From: an uncultured Clostridia bacterium
Lineage (GTDB): Bacteria > Bacillota > Clostridia > Lachnospirales > Anaerotignaceae
Assembly: GCA_910583755.1 (NCBI GenBank)
Contig: CAJTZO010000001.1
Location: 90,143 to 133,667, forward strand
DNA length: 43,525 bases
Direction of reading: 5' to 3'
Shown: positions 43,103 through 43,525 of the stretch, piece by piece
Layout: the number at the start of each line of letters is the position of its first letter
How positions within the stretch are numbered: the first letter of the stretch is position 1
Translations under genes and position numbers: made by a program
Notes under the pieces: model-generated
Told to the model about the DNA's origin: nothing
What the model saw: only the letters and a program-made list of their open reading frames with translations
Databases searched by the model: none

Positions 43103-43448
43103 TTTTTACACCTCCTATGGCTCTTAATGCTTCTGTTACACTTGGATATTGGGGTATAATTCTTTGCATTCCTGCCATTTGAAAAATTTGAGATACCTTT
43201 TCATTTGCATTTGCTACAACTGTTTTTCCACCACAAGCCATAACGTTTTTATATCTACCAATTATCATGCCAATTCCTGAACTATCCATAAAACTTACTT
43301 CTTTAAAATCAAAAATTAAATGTTTTGCATCACTTCTTTGAAACTCTTTTTCTATTTTTTCCCTTAAAATTGCCGCACAATGATGGTCAATTTCTCCTTG
43401 TATTTTTACAATCAGTATTACTGACTTTTTTTGAAATTCTATTGTCAT
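43092..43448 (-). CDS. spoIIAA: Anti-anti-sigma factor SpoIIAA
   Basis: The protein has 118 residues from ATG 43448 (MTIEFQKK), with GGAGAAAAGAT upstream. A longer frame to 43469 lacks a site. It is a single STAS domain with the phosphorylated serine in FMDSSGIGMIIGRYK. Unphosphorylated SpoIIAA frees sigma-F. I see no strong sigma-H-type promoter in the last 77 bp of the window, although AAGGAGCT near 43508-43515 on the minus strand could be a weak -35. Confidence 0.94.
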   Translation of the reverse strand: MTIEFQKKSVILIVKIQGEIDHHCAAILREKIEKEFQRSDAKHLIFDFKEVSFMDSSGIGMIIGRYKNVMACGGKTVVANANEKVSQIFQMAGMQRIIPQYPSVTEALRAIGGVKNAV

Positions 43449-43525
43449 ATCTTTTCTCCTTTCATACAAACTGGTTCTGTTACGTTAAAATGATATAGAC
43501 AACAGCTCCTTATTGAAAGTACAAT

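Overview
The window reads as chromosome of a low-GC, spore-forming anaerobic Clostridia. The sporulation loci (spoIIIAA-AH and spoIIA) and the Gram-positive PolC replicase support this. The hot-dog ammonia lyase at 39.0 kb matches, as I remember it, the beta-alanyl-CoA:ammonia lyase of Clostridium (Anaerotignum) propionicum almost residue for residue, so an Anaerotignum-like organism is my best guess. That placement is by recall, not by a search. I saw no phage, transposase, CRISPR array, rRNA or tRNA.

Layout. 1-3383 (minus): 5' part of a large SLH-domain surface protein that runs off the left edge inside a 39-bp tandem repeat. 3.7-6.1 kb (minus): an ApbE flavin transferase lipoprotein and a diaminopimelate decarboxylase (lysA). 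6.2-9.3 kb (plus): a short KdpD-like kinase, a KdpE-like regulator and three small tandem paralogs of unknown function, then galM (9.3-10.4 kb) and a zinc-finger protein (10.6-11.4 kb). 11.4-12.5 kb (minus): gap, with a consensus-like promoter and a dyad just upstream of it. 12.8-17.8 kb (minus): the full eight-gene spoIIIA operon behind a sigma-E-like promoter. 18.2-23.1 kb (plus): a LytTR regulator, a terminator-like hairpin, then aroF-tyrA-aroA and an SGNH hydrolase. 23.1-25.2 kb: a secreted stalk-domain protein flanked by two inverted copies of a roughly 170-bp multi-hairpin element. 25.2-27.3 kb (plus): prfC and a metallophosphoesterase. 27.7-32.0 kb (minus): polC. 32.4-34.4 kb (minus): pyrF-pyrK and a small unknown gene. 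35.0-41.1 kb (plus): a LuxR-type regulator followed by class III aminotransferase, CoA-acylating aldehyde dehydrogenase, beta-aminoacyl-CoA ammonia lyase and NhaC-type transporter. 41.2-43.4 kb (minus): an orphan BlaI repressor, then sigF-spoIIAB-spoIIAA.

How genes work together. The spoIIA operon makes and controls sigma-F in the forespore. The spoIIIA operon builds the mother-cell half of the channel needed later for sigma-G activity. aroF-tyrA-aroA serve shikimate and tyrosine synthesis. The most interesting group is at 35-41 kb. Its enzymes can be ordered as a small catabolic route: transaminate an omega-amine, oxidise the aldehyde to a CoA thioester, and eliminate ammonia from a beta-aminoacyl-CoA. 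This fits beta-alanine fermentation with an oxidative and a reductive branch, or a 1,3-diaminopropane route through beta-alanyl-CoA that would need no CoA-transferase. The second choice is my hypothesis and has not been tested.
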